Below, one piece after another: positions 1 through 6,973 of a stretch of 64,000 bases of DNA. The translations under genes were made by a program, and so were the position numbers. This DNA comes from Orbaceae bacterium ESL0727 (GTDB lineage: Bacteria > Pseudomonadota > Gammaproteobacteria > Enterobacterales > Orbaceae), in contig JAQTHY010000001.1 of NCBI GenBank assembly GCA_029433345.1, positions 1,178,001 through 1,242,000 of the forward strand. The letters are read 5' to 3'. Under the pieces are notes generated by a model. The model worked only from the letters and a program-made list of their open reading frames with translations, did no database searches and had not been told where the DNA came from. How positions within the stretch are numbered: position 1 is the stretch's first letter; each line of letters begins with the position of its first letter.

Positions 1-175
1 CTCTTATATTTTCCATATATCGTCTGACTTCGGGTGGCAGGTGCTGCGTAAAATCAGTTAATAATCGTGGAATATCTTGCAAGCCAAAGGTAAGTAATTC
101 TACATAGCGATTATTTTTAAGTCTTAATGCGGTAATTGAGCCATTTTTGTTATGATTAAATTTAAATTCTTCCAT
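1..175 (-). CDS. Hypothetical protein, partial (3' end outside window)
   Basis: An open frame of 58 codons starts at an ATG at 175 and runs off the left edge. The start is preceded by a clear AAGGGG ribosome binding site and lies 10 bases after the stop of the upstream ORF, so it is probably the next gene of the same minus-strand operon. The visible part is charged and soluble and begins MEEFKFNHNKNG. I do not recognise a family. Its place behind icd-like and ant genes suggests an early gene of the integrated element. Confidence 0.6.
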   Translation of the reverse strand, partial: MEEFKFNHNKNGSITALRLKNNRYVELLTFGLQDIPRLLTDFTQHLPPEVRRYMENIR

Positions 176-185
176 GGCTATCCCC

Positions 186-449
186 TTAGCGATTAATCGG
201 GTCTGTATTACTACAGGTTTTATAAGGTTCTTGGCTACCTTCATATTTGCGATTGCGTATACAAAGTGTTATATCATCGAGCAAATCACTAAGTAACCAC
301 ATCGCGTTATTAACCATCTCATTTTCTATGATATCTCCACGGCTTTCAGTAGCATCAGCTATAAACGCGACAAGTGTGCTTGATTGAGTAAGCTTTTTCA
401 TGATTTCATCGGCGGATTCTTCTGTCAGGGTGACTAATGGATTATTCAT
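186..449 (-). CDS. Hypothetical small acidic protein of the integrated element
   Basis: This is an 87-residue acidic protein with no signal peptide or membrane segment. The ATG at 449 is preferred over upstream in-frame starts because GGAG lies six bases before it. The start overlaps the end of the Icd-like gene by eight bases, which suggests translational coupling. Its middle is helix-rich (a segment like IENEMVNNAMWLLSDLLDDI). I do not recognise the family. Position and strand make it part of the ant/icd-like operon. Confidence 0.6.
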   Translation of the reverse strand: MNNPLVTLTEESADEIMKKLTQSSTLVAFIADATESRGDIIENEMVNNAMWLLSDLLDDITLCIRNRKYEGSQEPYKTCSNTDPINR

Positions 450-672
450 AGCTATCTCCATTAATAACAGCACGGCGAGGATATTCGATAGTAATTGGAG
501 TAAGCCTAATTTGTGCGATAAAGATAAGGGATTTGTTGCCTAATTTTTCTCTGGCTTGGCGTTCGGTTGATGCGATGATTTCAAATACTTTGGTTGAGGT
601 TAGATCGTAGAATTTGAATAGTTTTGAAGATTGCCCGTTTTTAGGGTATAGGGTATTATTACTATTAGCCAT
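442..672 (-). CDS. Icd-like host cell division inhibitor family protein
   Basis: A 76-residue protein. The ATG at 672 has an AAGGAT ribosome binding site. It carries the pattern typical of prophage Icd-like proteins: an aromatic and basic strand (KLFKFY), a short hydrophobic strand (FEIIAST), the conserved ERQAREKL segment, and a closing strand SLIFIAQIRL. Phage P1/P7 Icd, encoded next to ant, blocks host division; whether this homologue does so is unknown. It follows the antirepressor gene on the same strand, as in the P1/P7 immI operon. The frame is open far upstream to 1383, so a longer product cannot be excluded, but the upstream part looks non-coding. Confidence 0.65.
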   Translation of the reverse strand: MANSNNTLYPKNGQSSKLFKFYDLTSTKVFEIIASTERQAREKLGNKSLIFIAQIRLTPITIEYPRRAVINGDSYE

Positions 673-765
673 AGCATTATCCTTGTTAATGATTGTGGTT
701 AGATAGCTCGTTGTATGCCAGTACTTCGGGCTATCGTTATTTTGGGAATATACCAATCTACTTGG

Positions 766-845
766 TGTACCTACAATATAATTTATGGTGTACTTACAAG
801 TCAAGGCTTTTTTGCTTCTTCTTTTTCCTGTATAGTGTAGGTACA
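766..845. promoter_or_regulatory. Three operator-like sites upstream of the RHH gene
   Basis: TGTACCTACA occurs at 766-775, TGTACTTACA at 789-798, and the exact reverse complement TGTAGGTACA at 836-845. The first two are 23 bases apart, about two helical turns. The third overlaps a TATAGT -10-like hexamer at 831-836. They sit in the divergent gap between the Icd-like gene and the RHH gene. Autoregulation by the RHH protein is an inference. Confidence 0.45.
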
Positions 846-871
846 GTAAATATAAATTTAATGGCTTTAAT

Positions 872-1030
872 ATGGTAACTGGGCGTAATAATAATAGTTC
901 TAAACTTAAAAATATCCGCTTCCCCCATGACCTAATTGAGCAAATCGATAAACAAGCCAAGAAAGAAAATAGCAATTTCTCCGCTTGGGTGATTACGACT
1001 TGTCGCGAAAAACTTGATAAATCTAAATAA
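872..1030 (+). CDS. Small ribbon-helix-helix-like (YlcI/YnfO-type) protein
   Basis: A 52-residue protein on the opposite strand to the rest of the operon. The pattern is a basic N-terminus, a strand with alternating residues (KLKNIRFP), then two helices (HDLIEQIDKQAKKE and SAWVITTCREKL), as in Arc/MetJ-type ribbon-helix-helix DNA-binding proteins and the small prophage proteins YlcI/YnfO. Proteins of this kind bind DNA as dimers and often repress their own promoters. The gene is divergent from the Icd-like gene and is preceded by three TGTAC-TACA sites. The ribosome binding site is weak. Too short for many gene finders. Confidence 0.65.
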   Translation: MVTGRNNNSSKLKNIRFPHDLIEQIDKQAKKENSNFSAWVITTCREKLDKSK

Positions 1031-1379
1031 TTCCCTTTTTTATGGAATCCGAAAATTCTTTTTACCTTCACATTAATTATTTTGTGAAGATGTTTAAGGA
1101 TTAGAGTACGTTTCATAACAAACAGTAGGCGCGTTACTGCTTTTTGTTTATGTTGAACCTTAACATTTATTAACAGGTTTGCGCGCATGTTGATAAGAAT
1201 TCTTGCCAGAAAGAGAGATTTCCCCTTCTGACTTGAATTTTGGATATCCGGTTTTATAAGGTTATCGATATCAAGTTTTGACAAGTTGTTATCCCGCGAA
1301 AAAGGCACCACAGGGCGATTATTCATCATTGGGATGTAAGGTTGTATCACTGGCGCGACAAATAGGCTTAACATCGCTC

Positions 1380-2186
1380 TCATTGCGTCACCTCATTCAT
1401 TAGTCGCGTTAAGTAGGTCTGTGATAGTTTTGTAAGTTCGGTTTTTCGCTGCTGATAGTCCCATCCCACATCCAACAAAGTAATATTAGAGCGCTCAAGA
1501 TAGGCTAAATGGCTGATTTGCTGCTCACTGAAATGGTTACGGATATCGCCTTTAATACCATGAGCCAAGCGATATGCTTTAGCTGGCACGCCAAGGATAA
1601 TGCTATTAAGCATATCGTACTCATTTTTGTAATGATGCGGTTTAGTTTCCTTGCCTTGTGCTAGACGTGACATAGTTAATGCGTCACACATTGGGCGGCT
1701 ATAACTCGCCGCTTCTAATCGCGCTTTTAGGCGTTTTAGTTCGCTTTTGTGAATGATGGGCGCAATATTTCTAAGTTGTTCTTCACAGCGAATAAAATGA
1801 CGCCTAATAGCATGACCTTTCTCGTTGTTCTCTATCATGGCAAGTTCTTTAGCCATATTGAGAGTAAGGAAATAATCTTTTTCAGGTCTACCACGCCGGG
1901 TATTTTTCCCCGGATTTGGGGAATATTGTTTATTATTTGTACTTTGATTATTATCATTTGGATAATGTTGATCTGAGTTGAGCTTCCTCAGTTTTGAAGC
2001 AACTTTCTCAGTGATATAATCTTCCCCCTGAATAAAGCCATATTGTTTGATTCGGCTATTAAACCAAGTCGAAAAATCACGCCCTACATCAAGATAGGTA
2101 TGCAATTGTTTCGCGCTAACGGTTTGTTGTGGCTTGCCGTTAATTTGTACCTCAGTAATTGGTACCAATTCATTAAATTTTGTCAT
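1380..2186 (-). CDS. ant: AntA/AntB antirepressor family protein
   Basis: A 268-residue protein whose N-terminal AntA/AntB domain (about residues 5-115) carries the typical SAKQLHTYLDVGRDFSTWFNSRI segment and the later DYFLTLNMAKELAMIE segment. Antirepressors of this kind inactivate a phage repressor and so trigger lytic or early functions. The C-terminal half (HKSELKRLKARLE onward) is an element-specific domain I cannot name. AAGG lies a few bases before the ATG. An AntA/AntB protein next to an Icd-like protein recalls the P1/P7 immI operon, where synthesis is controlled by C4 RNA; a candidate C4 RNA lies just upstream. Confidence 0.85.
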   Translation of the reverse strand: MTKFNELVPITEVQINGKPQQTVSAKQLHTYLDVGRDFSTWFNSRIKQYGFIQGEDYITEKVASKLRKLNSDQHYPNDNNQSTNNKQYSPNPGKNTRRGRPEKDYFLTLNMAKELAMIENNEKGHAIRRHFIRCEEQLRNIAPIIHKSELKRLKARLEAASYSRPMCDALTMSRLAQGKETKPHHYKNEYDMLNSIILGVPAKAYRLAHGIKGDIRNHFSEQQISHLAYLERSNITLLDVGWDYQQRKTELTKLSQTYLTRLMNEVTQ

Positions 2187-2309
2187 GTTGCCTTATATTC
2201 TTATTTGGTTATTTGTCCCCTTATACCTAAATTTAGGCAAAGGGATATCATGAGCGCAAAATGCGCTTTGTTTTTAAATCAATGAGTTAAATGTGTGGCT
2301 TTTTGCTGT

Positions 2310-2380
2310 CAGATTGGCTATGATTGGCGTTTCCTAAGCTCCAACCAAAGCCCTCGACTATGTAAGGTAGAGAGGGTTTT
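2310..2380 (-). ncRNA. Candidate C4-type antisense RNA upstream of ant
   Basis: On the minus strand, 5' to 3', there is a stem CCCTC/GAGGG (2372-2376 with 2351-2355) and then a second stem GGTTGG/CCAATC (2341-2346 with 2322-2327, one G-U pair). Between and within the stems are TTTGGTT and TTAGG. Complementary AACCAAA (2204-2210) and CCTAA (2233-2237) occur in the antiparallel order 20-50 bases before the ant start. C4 RNAs of P1/P7 sit upstream of icd and ant and silence them by pairing near their ribosome binding sites. The assignment rests on position and structure read by eye; the complementarities are short. Confidence 0.45.
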
Positions 2381-2451
2381 TCTTCATAACCATAATGCCA
2401 CCTCATAGCGTTCTCGCACGCGTAGTGATGTCAATAAAATCTTCATTGCCA

Positions 2452-2652
2452 TCAAGCCACCTCACGTCGTTCTACTTTGCGGGATTCTAGCCATGAAAGA
2501 ACCTCATCAAGACGATATCTTTTCGCCCGAAGACCTGCGGTTAATGGGCGTGGAAAGGTTTTATCCTTCTTTTGAAGGGTGTAGACACTGGTAGGTGATT
2601 TGAGTCGCAAGATTTCTAATAATTCTTGCATGGTGATTAGTTGGACTGTCAT
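2452..2652 (-). CDS. AlpA-family DNA-binding regulator
   Basis: A 66-residue helix-turn-helix protein of the AlpA/excisionase-like group. LITMQELLEILRLKSPTSVYTL forms the winged-helix core, FPRP is the usual wing motif, and YRLDEVLSWLESR closes the domain. AlpA proteins in P4-like elements activate or tune integrase and early gene expression. The gene lies upstream of the antirepressor on the same strand, with the candidate C4 RNA in between. About 116 bases upstream are strongly AT-rich and may hold the promoter. Confidence 0.85.
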   Translation of the reverse strand: MTVQLITMQELLEILRLKSPTSVYTLQKKDKTFPRPLTAGLRAKRYRLDEVLSWLESRKVERREVA

Positions 2653-2769
2653 TAGTTACCTCGTTAAATGTTAAGAAAACAAGGTAACTGTAGCAAAATG
2701 GAACTAATAATATTGTAATATTACAATTCTTTCCGTAATATTCCTTGGGTGATTTGTAATATTACTAAT

Positions 2770-3747
2770 CTATTTTAAATCGACACTATCAACCCATTGC
2801 TTAACAGTAACACCACTTGGCAAATTTGCATCTAATCCCTTTGCTTCAAAATCTCGCCTAATGTCATCAGAAGCACCATCAATACTAGGACGGGGATTAT
2901 TTGCAATATCTGCACCATAAGTAATATAAAGTAATGCTTTGATAAATCTTGCTTGCGCATTAATTGTTTTGGGTGACTCTGGTTGGTTATTTTTATCAGT
3001 AGGTTGTTTTAATATTTCAATTTCTTTTTTAGCTTCGTTAAGTTGTTCAATTAGTTTTTGGTTATTAATTTTTAATTGTTTGTTTTCTGCTGTTAATTCT
3101 TGTTCATGATCATTTGTAGGATGATGTTTACCCTGCTTATAATCTTTTAAAAAATCATCATTATCTTTATAAAAAGGAACAGTCACAAAATTATCATTAA
3201 CTTTTTTCTGTCTCTCTAATTCTTGTTTAAGCTGATTAATTTGTTCTTGAAGCTTATCATTGTTTTGGGTTGGTTCATCAATATTATTAACTAAGGTTTT
3301 ATCATATAAATCATTGGAAGGCGATTGAACCATTTTTTTTGTAATGCAAGGTGGAAGTGGCATTTTATAAAAATTCAAGAATTTTTTTACTTCAGAACGT
3401 TTAAAATAAAATGGATTATGAAGTTCCCATAATTCGCTACCGTTTTTAACTAATCCCCAAAGTCCATTAGTTTCAATAACTCGTTTAGCCCCATTAGCTA
3501 TTTCCATTAAATATTCTTTTTTACTTGAATAATTATAAATTTCCTCAAATCCTAAAATATCATCATACTCATAAAATTCAAAAGATGTTTCTGGTCTAGA
3601 AGAAACATAATCGTCATCATGATTTCGTATAAAAAATTTGATAATTGAAGAAATCGGTTGATCTATAAATTTTGATAATTCTTCAAATAAAAAAAGTGGA
3701 TCTATTTTTTCATATTCATTGGACTTCTTTAATTCAAAGATATTCAT
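2770..3747 (-). CDS. Coiled-coil protein of unknown function (island cargo)
   Basis: A 325-residue soluble protein with three visible parts: an N-terminal globular, aromatic-rich region (about 1-140), a charged heptad-rich middle likely to form coiled coil (about 162-185 and 213-248), and a compact C-terminal domain (about 262-325) containing a YGADIANNPR segment and ending in VKQWVDSVDL. Similar C-terminal tails occur in many cargo proteins of gammaproteobacterial islands, from memory. The GAGGGG ribosome binding site is well placed. The gene lies 86 bases downstream of fic on the same strand. I cannot assign a function; adaptor or DNA-binding roles are only guesses. Confidence 0.75.
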   Translation of the reverse strand: MNIFELKKSNEYEKIDPLFLFEELSKFIDQPISSIIKFFIRNHDDDYVSSRPETSFEFYEYDDILGFEEIYNYSSKKEYLMEIANGAKRVIETNGLWGLVKNGSELWELHNPFYFKRSEVKKFLNFYKMPLPPCITKKMVQSPSNDLYDKTLVNNIDEPTQNNDKLQEQINQLKQELERQKKVNDNFVTVPFYKDNDDFLKDYKQGKHHPTNDHEQELTAENKQLKINNQKLIEQLNEAKKEIEILKQPTDKNNQPESPKTINAQARFIKALLYITYGADIANNPRPSIDGASDDIRRDFEAKGLDANLPSGVTVKQWVDSVDLK

Positions 3748-3770
3748 ACGCCCCTCACGCCCCTAAATGG

Positions 3771-3827
3771 TATTTGCGTCAGTCCGCTAGGGTTGCGGAT
3801 GTTCGGGGATCAGCCTAGGCGCAAATA
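3771..3827. other. GC-rich hairpin between fic and the coiled-coil gene
   Basis: TATTTGCG (3771-3778) and CGCAAATA (3820-3827) are perfect inverted repeats around 41 bases that contain a further CCGC/GCGG pair. The stretch is much richer in GC than its flanks. No U-tract follows on the minus strand, so it is not a standard terminator. It could be an RNA structure in the intercistronic region or a protein-binding site. Confidence 0.45.
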
Positions 3828-3833
3828 ATAGTG

Positions 3834-4988
3834 TTAGTTAAAATTGTTAATTAATTTAGCATCTCGTAATGCTAAAATTACGCCTTTAAACAAAGCTGAA
3901 TCAATTATTCTTAAAGAATAGGTTCTTGATTTATCTCCGATTGGTTGTAATAATTTTTTATCCACTAATTTACCGACTTGATAGGTTATTTGCGACGCTT
4001 TTAGATTAGGAAATATAGTCTTTAAATCGCCTGTTTTAGCCGTTTCTTGCGCTATAACATATAACAATATTCGCATCTGAATATCAGATTCAATTAATCC
4101 CATTCGACTTACATAATCTAATGCTGGATTGAGTATTTCTTTTCGGAGATAGTTAGGATCACTTAATTTATCCAATTTTTTCAATTCATTTAAAATACCT
4201 GATAATACATAAATACACCATTTTCCTAGTGATTCAGGTATTCCTTTATCTGCTTCAGATAACATTGCATAATAGGATTCTCTATCATTACAAAATACAG
4301 CAGTAGGATTTAATACTCGTCCACTCACTTTTACATTAAAACCGTATTTAATCAGTAGAGCATAAGTTATTAATCTTACAGTTCTCCCATTGCCATTTGA
4401 GAAGGGATGAATCCAACCAAAACGATGATGAGCCAAAGCAATTTTCATTAAATCGTATTTAGGTTTATCAATTTGATTAATGAAAGCAATAAGTTCATTC
4501 ATATAAGTAGGTATATGGATATGATTAGGTGGAAGATGGCATGAACCACTAATTTTAATTCCATGATGCCTATAGGCGCCAGGTGTCTTATCTCCTTCAA
4601 CATGTAAATCAAGCACTGTTAATTGATGAAGTTCCTTAATAAAATGTTCTGAAAGCGGATCACCTGCATGGAAATGATCATCAATAAATTTAAGCGCATT
4701 TTCAATATTCGCAATTTCTTTTAATTGTTCTGTTTGCGTATTATTCGTAAGTTTACTATCTACATAATCATCTAATGTTGTATGATTGCCTTCAATTCTT
4801 GCAGAGCCTAAACTTTCTAAAGTATGAAATATTTTTTTAATTTGATTAAAAATTAAAGGATTAACTTTTGTTTCAAATTTAGAATGTCTTAATAATTCTA
4901 ATTCAGTTAAAACATCTACTAATTCAGAATCAAAAGACGGATTTAATAATCCTAAATCAAAATGAGTAAATTTTGCTGATTGACTCAT
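3834..4988 (-). CDS. Fic family protein (class II-type, N-terminal inhibitory motif)
   Basis: 384 residues from the ATG at 4988, which has GGAG six bases upstream; a TTG four codons earlier is less likely. The Fic motif reads HPFSNGNGRTVR (residues 194-205): the catalytic His and the GNGR nucleotide loop are present, but Asn replaces the usual metal-binding Asp/Glu. Near the N-terminus SARIEG (62-67) fits the inhibitory motif (S/T)xxxE(G/N), which blocks ATP binding in class II Fic proteins. A C-terminal winged-helix-like region (about 280-384) follows. Fic enzymes usually AMPylate proteins. In an island beside an Abi gene, a defence or toxin role is plausible. Activity is uncertain because of the Asn. 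Confidence 0.85.
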   Translation of the reverse strand: MSQSAKFTHFDLGLLNPSFDSELVDVLTELELLRHSKFETKVNPLIFNQIKKIFHTLESLGSARIEGNHTTLDDYVDSKLTNNTQTEQLKEIANIENALKFIDDHFHAGDPLSEHFIKELHQLTVLDLHVEGDKTPGAYRHHGIKISGSCHLPPNHIHIPTYMNELIAFINQIDKPKYDLMKIALAHHRFGWIHPFSNGNGRTVRLITYALLIKYGFNVKVSGRVLNPTAVFCNDRESYYAMLSEADKGIPESLGKWCIYVLSGILNELKKLDKLSDPNYLRKEILNPALDYVSRMGLIESDIQMRILLYVIAQETAKTGDLKTIFPNLKASQITYQVGKLVDKKLLQPIGDKSRTYSLRIIDSALFKGVILALRDAKLINNFN

Positions 4989-5306
4989 TGAAGTCTCCAA
5001 TTATCTCAAATACTATAGCTCAAACATCTAGAAAATTATTAAAAATCACTAATAAAATAAGCATATTAATGTGTTTGTAAAATAAAATTATCTATAATTA
5101 CTAATTGCCATTATCTCAAAAAATATAAAAATTAGATATCTGTAATATACATTATAGTACTGTGGTTTTATACATTAAATAAATTTATTTAGAGGCTTTT
5201 GTGTGATTGAGGGAGATCATAGGTACTGCCATAAAATTAGTTAGACAATAACAGAAGTGGAAAGCATAGTTGGAGTTAATCTAATTTGACTTAATGTTCA
5301 TTTTTA
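4989..5306. other. Gap between abi and fic, no gene seen
   Basis: 318 bases of very AT-rich DNA between two minus-strand genes. I see no ORF with a ribosome binding site and no clear hairpin with a U-tract. It should contain the fic promoter. Confidence 0.4.
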
Positions 5307-6293
5307 TTAAATAGCTAATTGATAAGATTCTAATAATTTATAGAGTGTTGACAAATTACCATCAGGAAAACCCATTTGTTGAAATTTAATATATGGATTA
5401 TTTTCAAAATGTTTAATAATTAACGTTAACCAGTCAGAATGATCACTCATTCTCAGCGTTAAACTCCAAATAAAATAGATGATACCAGCCATTTTATTGA
5501 GTTCAGGAGACTTTTTATTAAAAATGATAATATTTTTATCAAAATTATCAAACATTAAACTTTCAATAGCGTTTAACTCTATATTCCATAATCTAGCATG
5601 GTGAGCGCATTTATTTCTAATGGTATTTAATTGCTCTAAGGATGATTTTAATCCTGTTTTTATATTACTATTGTTAGGCTGATTAAATTTTAATGCTTTG
5701 CATATTGAAAATTTATATTCATCATCAAGCAAACCATATAATTTCGAGACAGTACCAAAGTCCCAAATATCCACTATTGCCCAGATAGGCACATCTTTAT
5801 ATTTATGGATATTCCAATCAATACAATCACTATTTTTACTACGAGCTAATAGACTATATACCTTACTTAACCAGATATTATGCTCATGATAAAATTTCCT
5901 AGCTATAATGTCTTTTGATAAATAGGATAAAGGTGAAATCTTACCAAGTTCATAAGCAATAACAGATTTAAGATATGTTTCAATTCGTTCAATCCCATAA
6001 AAAAGGATATTTCTTAGCTTTACATCAAATAAATAGCATTGATATACCTCAGAAAAATTAGTTCCTGACTGAAATGTTTCAAGCCTTTTTGATTCAATTT
6101 TATCGATTGGTTGAGGAGTTTTTAATTTTCTAAAAGGATACCAATATCCAGATAGACGATAATATCCTACATTTGAAAGTTTTTTGATAATTTGTTCTTG
6201 AGACAAATCAGAAAAATCCATTCCTCTACTTCTCAGTTTTTTTATCTGTTCTTCATAATTCAGATGAGGTTTTATGGATTGATTATCTTGCAT
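5307..6293 (-). CDS. Abi family protein (Abi_2/AbiD-AbiF-like, HEPN-type)
   Basis: 328 residues from the ATG at 6293. The N-terminal signature (LNYEEQIKKLRSRGM, then a YYRLSGYWYPF segment) and the C-terminal RNKCAHHARLWN segment (226-237) are typical of the Abi_2 family of phage abortive-infection proteins. R226-N-K-C-A-H231 matches the R(X4-6)H motif of HEPN ribonucleases. The family is known to stop phage growth at the cost of the cell. No clear ribosome binding site precedes the ATG, and the frame is open for another 34 codons upstream to a GTG at 6395, so the start is uncertain. Neighbours are Fic and the integrase, consistent with defence cargo. Confidence 0.85.
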   Translation of the reverse strand: MQDNQSIKPHLNYEEQIKKLRSRGMDFSDLSQEQIIKKLSNVGYYRLSGYWYPFRKLKTPQPIDKIESKRLETFQSGTNFSEVYQCYLFDVKLRNILFYGIERIETYLKSVIAYELGKISPLSYLSKDIIARKFYHEHNIWLSKVYSLLARSKNSDCIDWNIHKYKDVPIWAIVDIWDFGTVSKLYGLLDDEYKFSICKALKFNQPNNSNIKTGLKSSLEQLNTIRNKCAHHARLWNIELNAIESLMFDNFDKNIIIFNKKSPELNKMAGIIYFIWSLTLRMSDHSDWLTLIIKHFENNPYIKFQQMGFPDGNLSTLYKLLESYQLAI

Positions 6294-6686
6294 AGTGGAA
6301 TGATTGAAATAAGATAGCCCCAAACGTATCACATCCCAGGAACCTATCCAAATTACAGAAAGGCGACCAGAACATGTAGAGGTTATGAGGGGCACTGTTA
6401 GATCTAAGTTTACTTAGTTTTAATAAAATGTCTACTGTCATTTATTAACCTTTATTGACTCTTATTGATATAATAAAGTCATAAAACACAATATATGGTA
6501 TAGTTAATTCATAAATTATAGCTAAATATTGTGTTTTTTATAGAATATTTATATGTGAACTACTTGATTGTTTTTTAGGCGATTACAAATCAGTTACATC
6601 CATTTTAATACATTAATCACTAGCCAAGGAAAGAATTCCATTATTGTGTTAAAATAAAGCAATATAAATCATTAAGGAGAATTAAT

Positions 6687-6773
6687 ATGCGTGATTCTTG
6701 TAAAAATCTTAAACACAAGTTTTTTTGTTGTAGAGCTGCTAAATGTCATGTTGCACGAATGACAGCAAGATAA
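6687..6773 (+). CDS. Putative cysteine-rich 28-residue microprotein
   Basis: An ORF of 28 codons starting MRDSCKNLKHK and ending in VARMTAR. It has a strong ribosome binding site (AAGGAGA, seven bases before the ATG) in a region otherwise empty of genes. It is basic and has four Cys (5, 14, 15, 20) plus two His, so it could bind a metal or be a small toxin or regulator. It is the only plus-strand candidate between abi and the integrase. No homologue is recognised and it is below usual gene-calling length. Confidence 0.4.
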   Translation: MRDSCKNLKHKFFCCRAAKCHVARMTAR

Positions 6774-6832
6774 CCTTTAAAATAGATTTTGCAATTTAAA
6801 CCCCATGAAAGAAAATAACAATCCCTTTATGT

Positions 6833-6935
6833 GTGTATACTGTGAATACTTAGTGAATACTAAAAAAATAAGTATACACTATATAATATATTGATATTTA
6901 AAGATATTTTTTAAATAGTGAATAGTGTGAACACT
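6833..6935. repeat. Cluster of GTGAATACT-type repeats near the integrase
   Basis: GTGTATACT (6833-6841) and its inverse AGTATACAC (6871-6879) enclose two direct copies of GTGAATACT (6842-6850, 6853-6861). Two variants follow back to back, GTGAATAGT and GTGAACACT (6918-6926, 6927-6935). The spacing and similarity look like protein-binding sites, for example for a repressor or the integrase arm domain. Confidence 0.5.
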
Positions 6936-6973
6936 TAATTGAAAAAAACTTAGTTTATGGGGAGTAAAGATAT

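Larger units (their letters stand above)
673..1383 (-). other. Open frame coupled to the ant stop codon, fused in frame to the Icd-like gene
   Basis: An ATG at 1383 overlaps the antirepressor stop as ATGA, so translation could be coupled. The frame then stays open for about 237 codons into the Icd-like gene. The first 60 codons (starting MRAMLSLFVAPVIQ) look plausible as protein. The rest is rich in Lys, Leu and Ile, lies antisense to the small RHH gene at 872-1030, and looks like chance-open AT-rich DNA. A short gene near 1383-1150 that lost its stop codon is one reading. No other coding signal is seen between 1031 and 1379. Confidence 0.3.

Noticed and set aside
693-878. 61-codon plus-strand ORF overlapping the Icd-like promoter region
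   Set aside because: No ribosome binding site, composition of chance AT-rich DNA, and it overlaps the operator-like sites and the start of the RHH gene.
2253-2275. AGCGCA/TGCGCT hairpin with a TTTGTTTTT tail as a plus-strand terminator
   Set aside because: No plus-strand gene ends upstream. It may be incidental or part of the ant leader structure on the other strand, so it was not listed as a terminator.
2043-2285. 80-codon plus-strand ORF antisense to ant
   Set aside because: It is the complement of the conserved antirepressor N-terminus and of the ant leader; no coding signal of its own.
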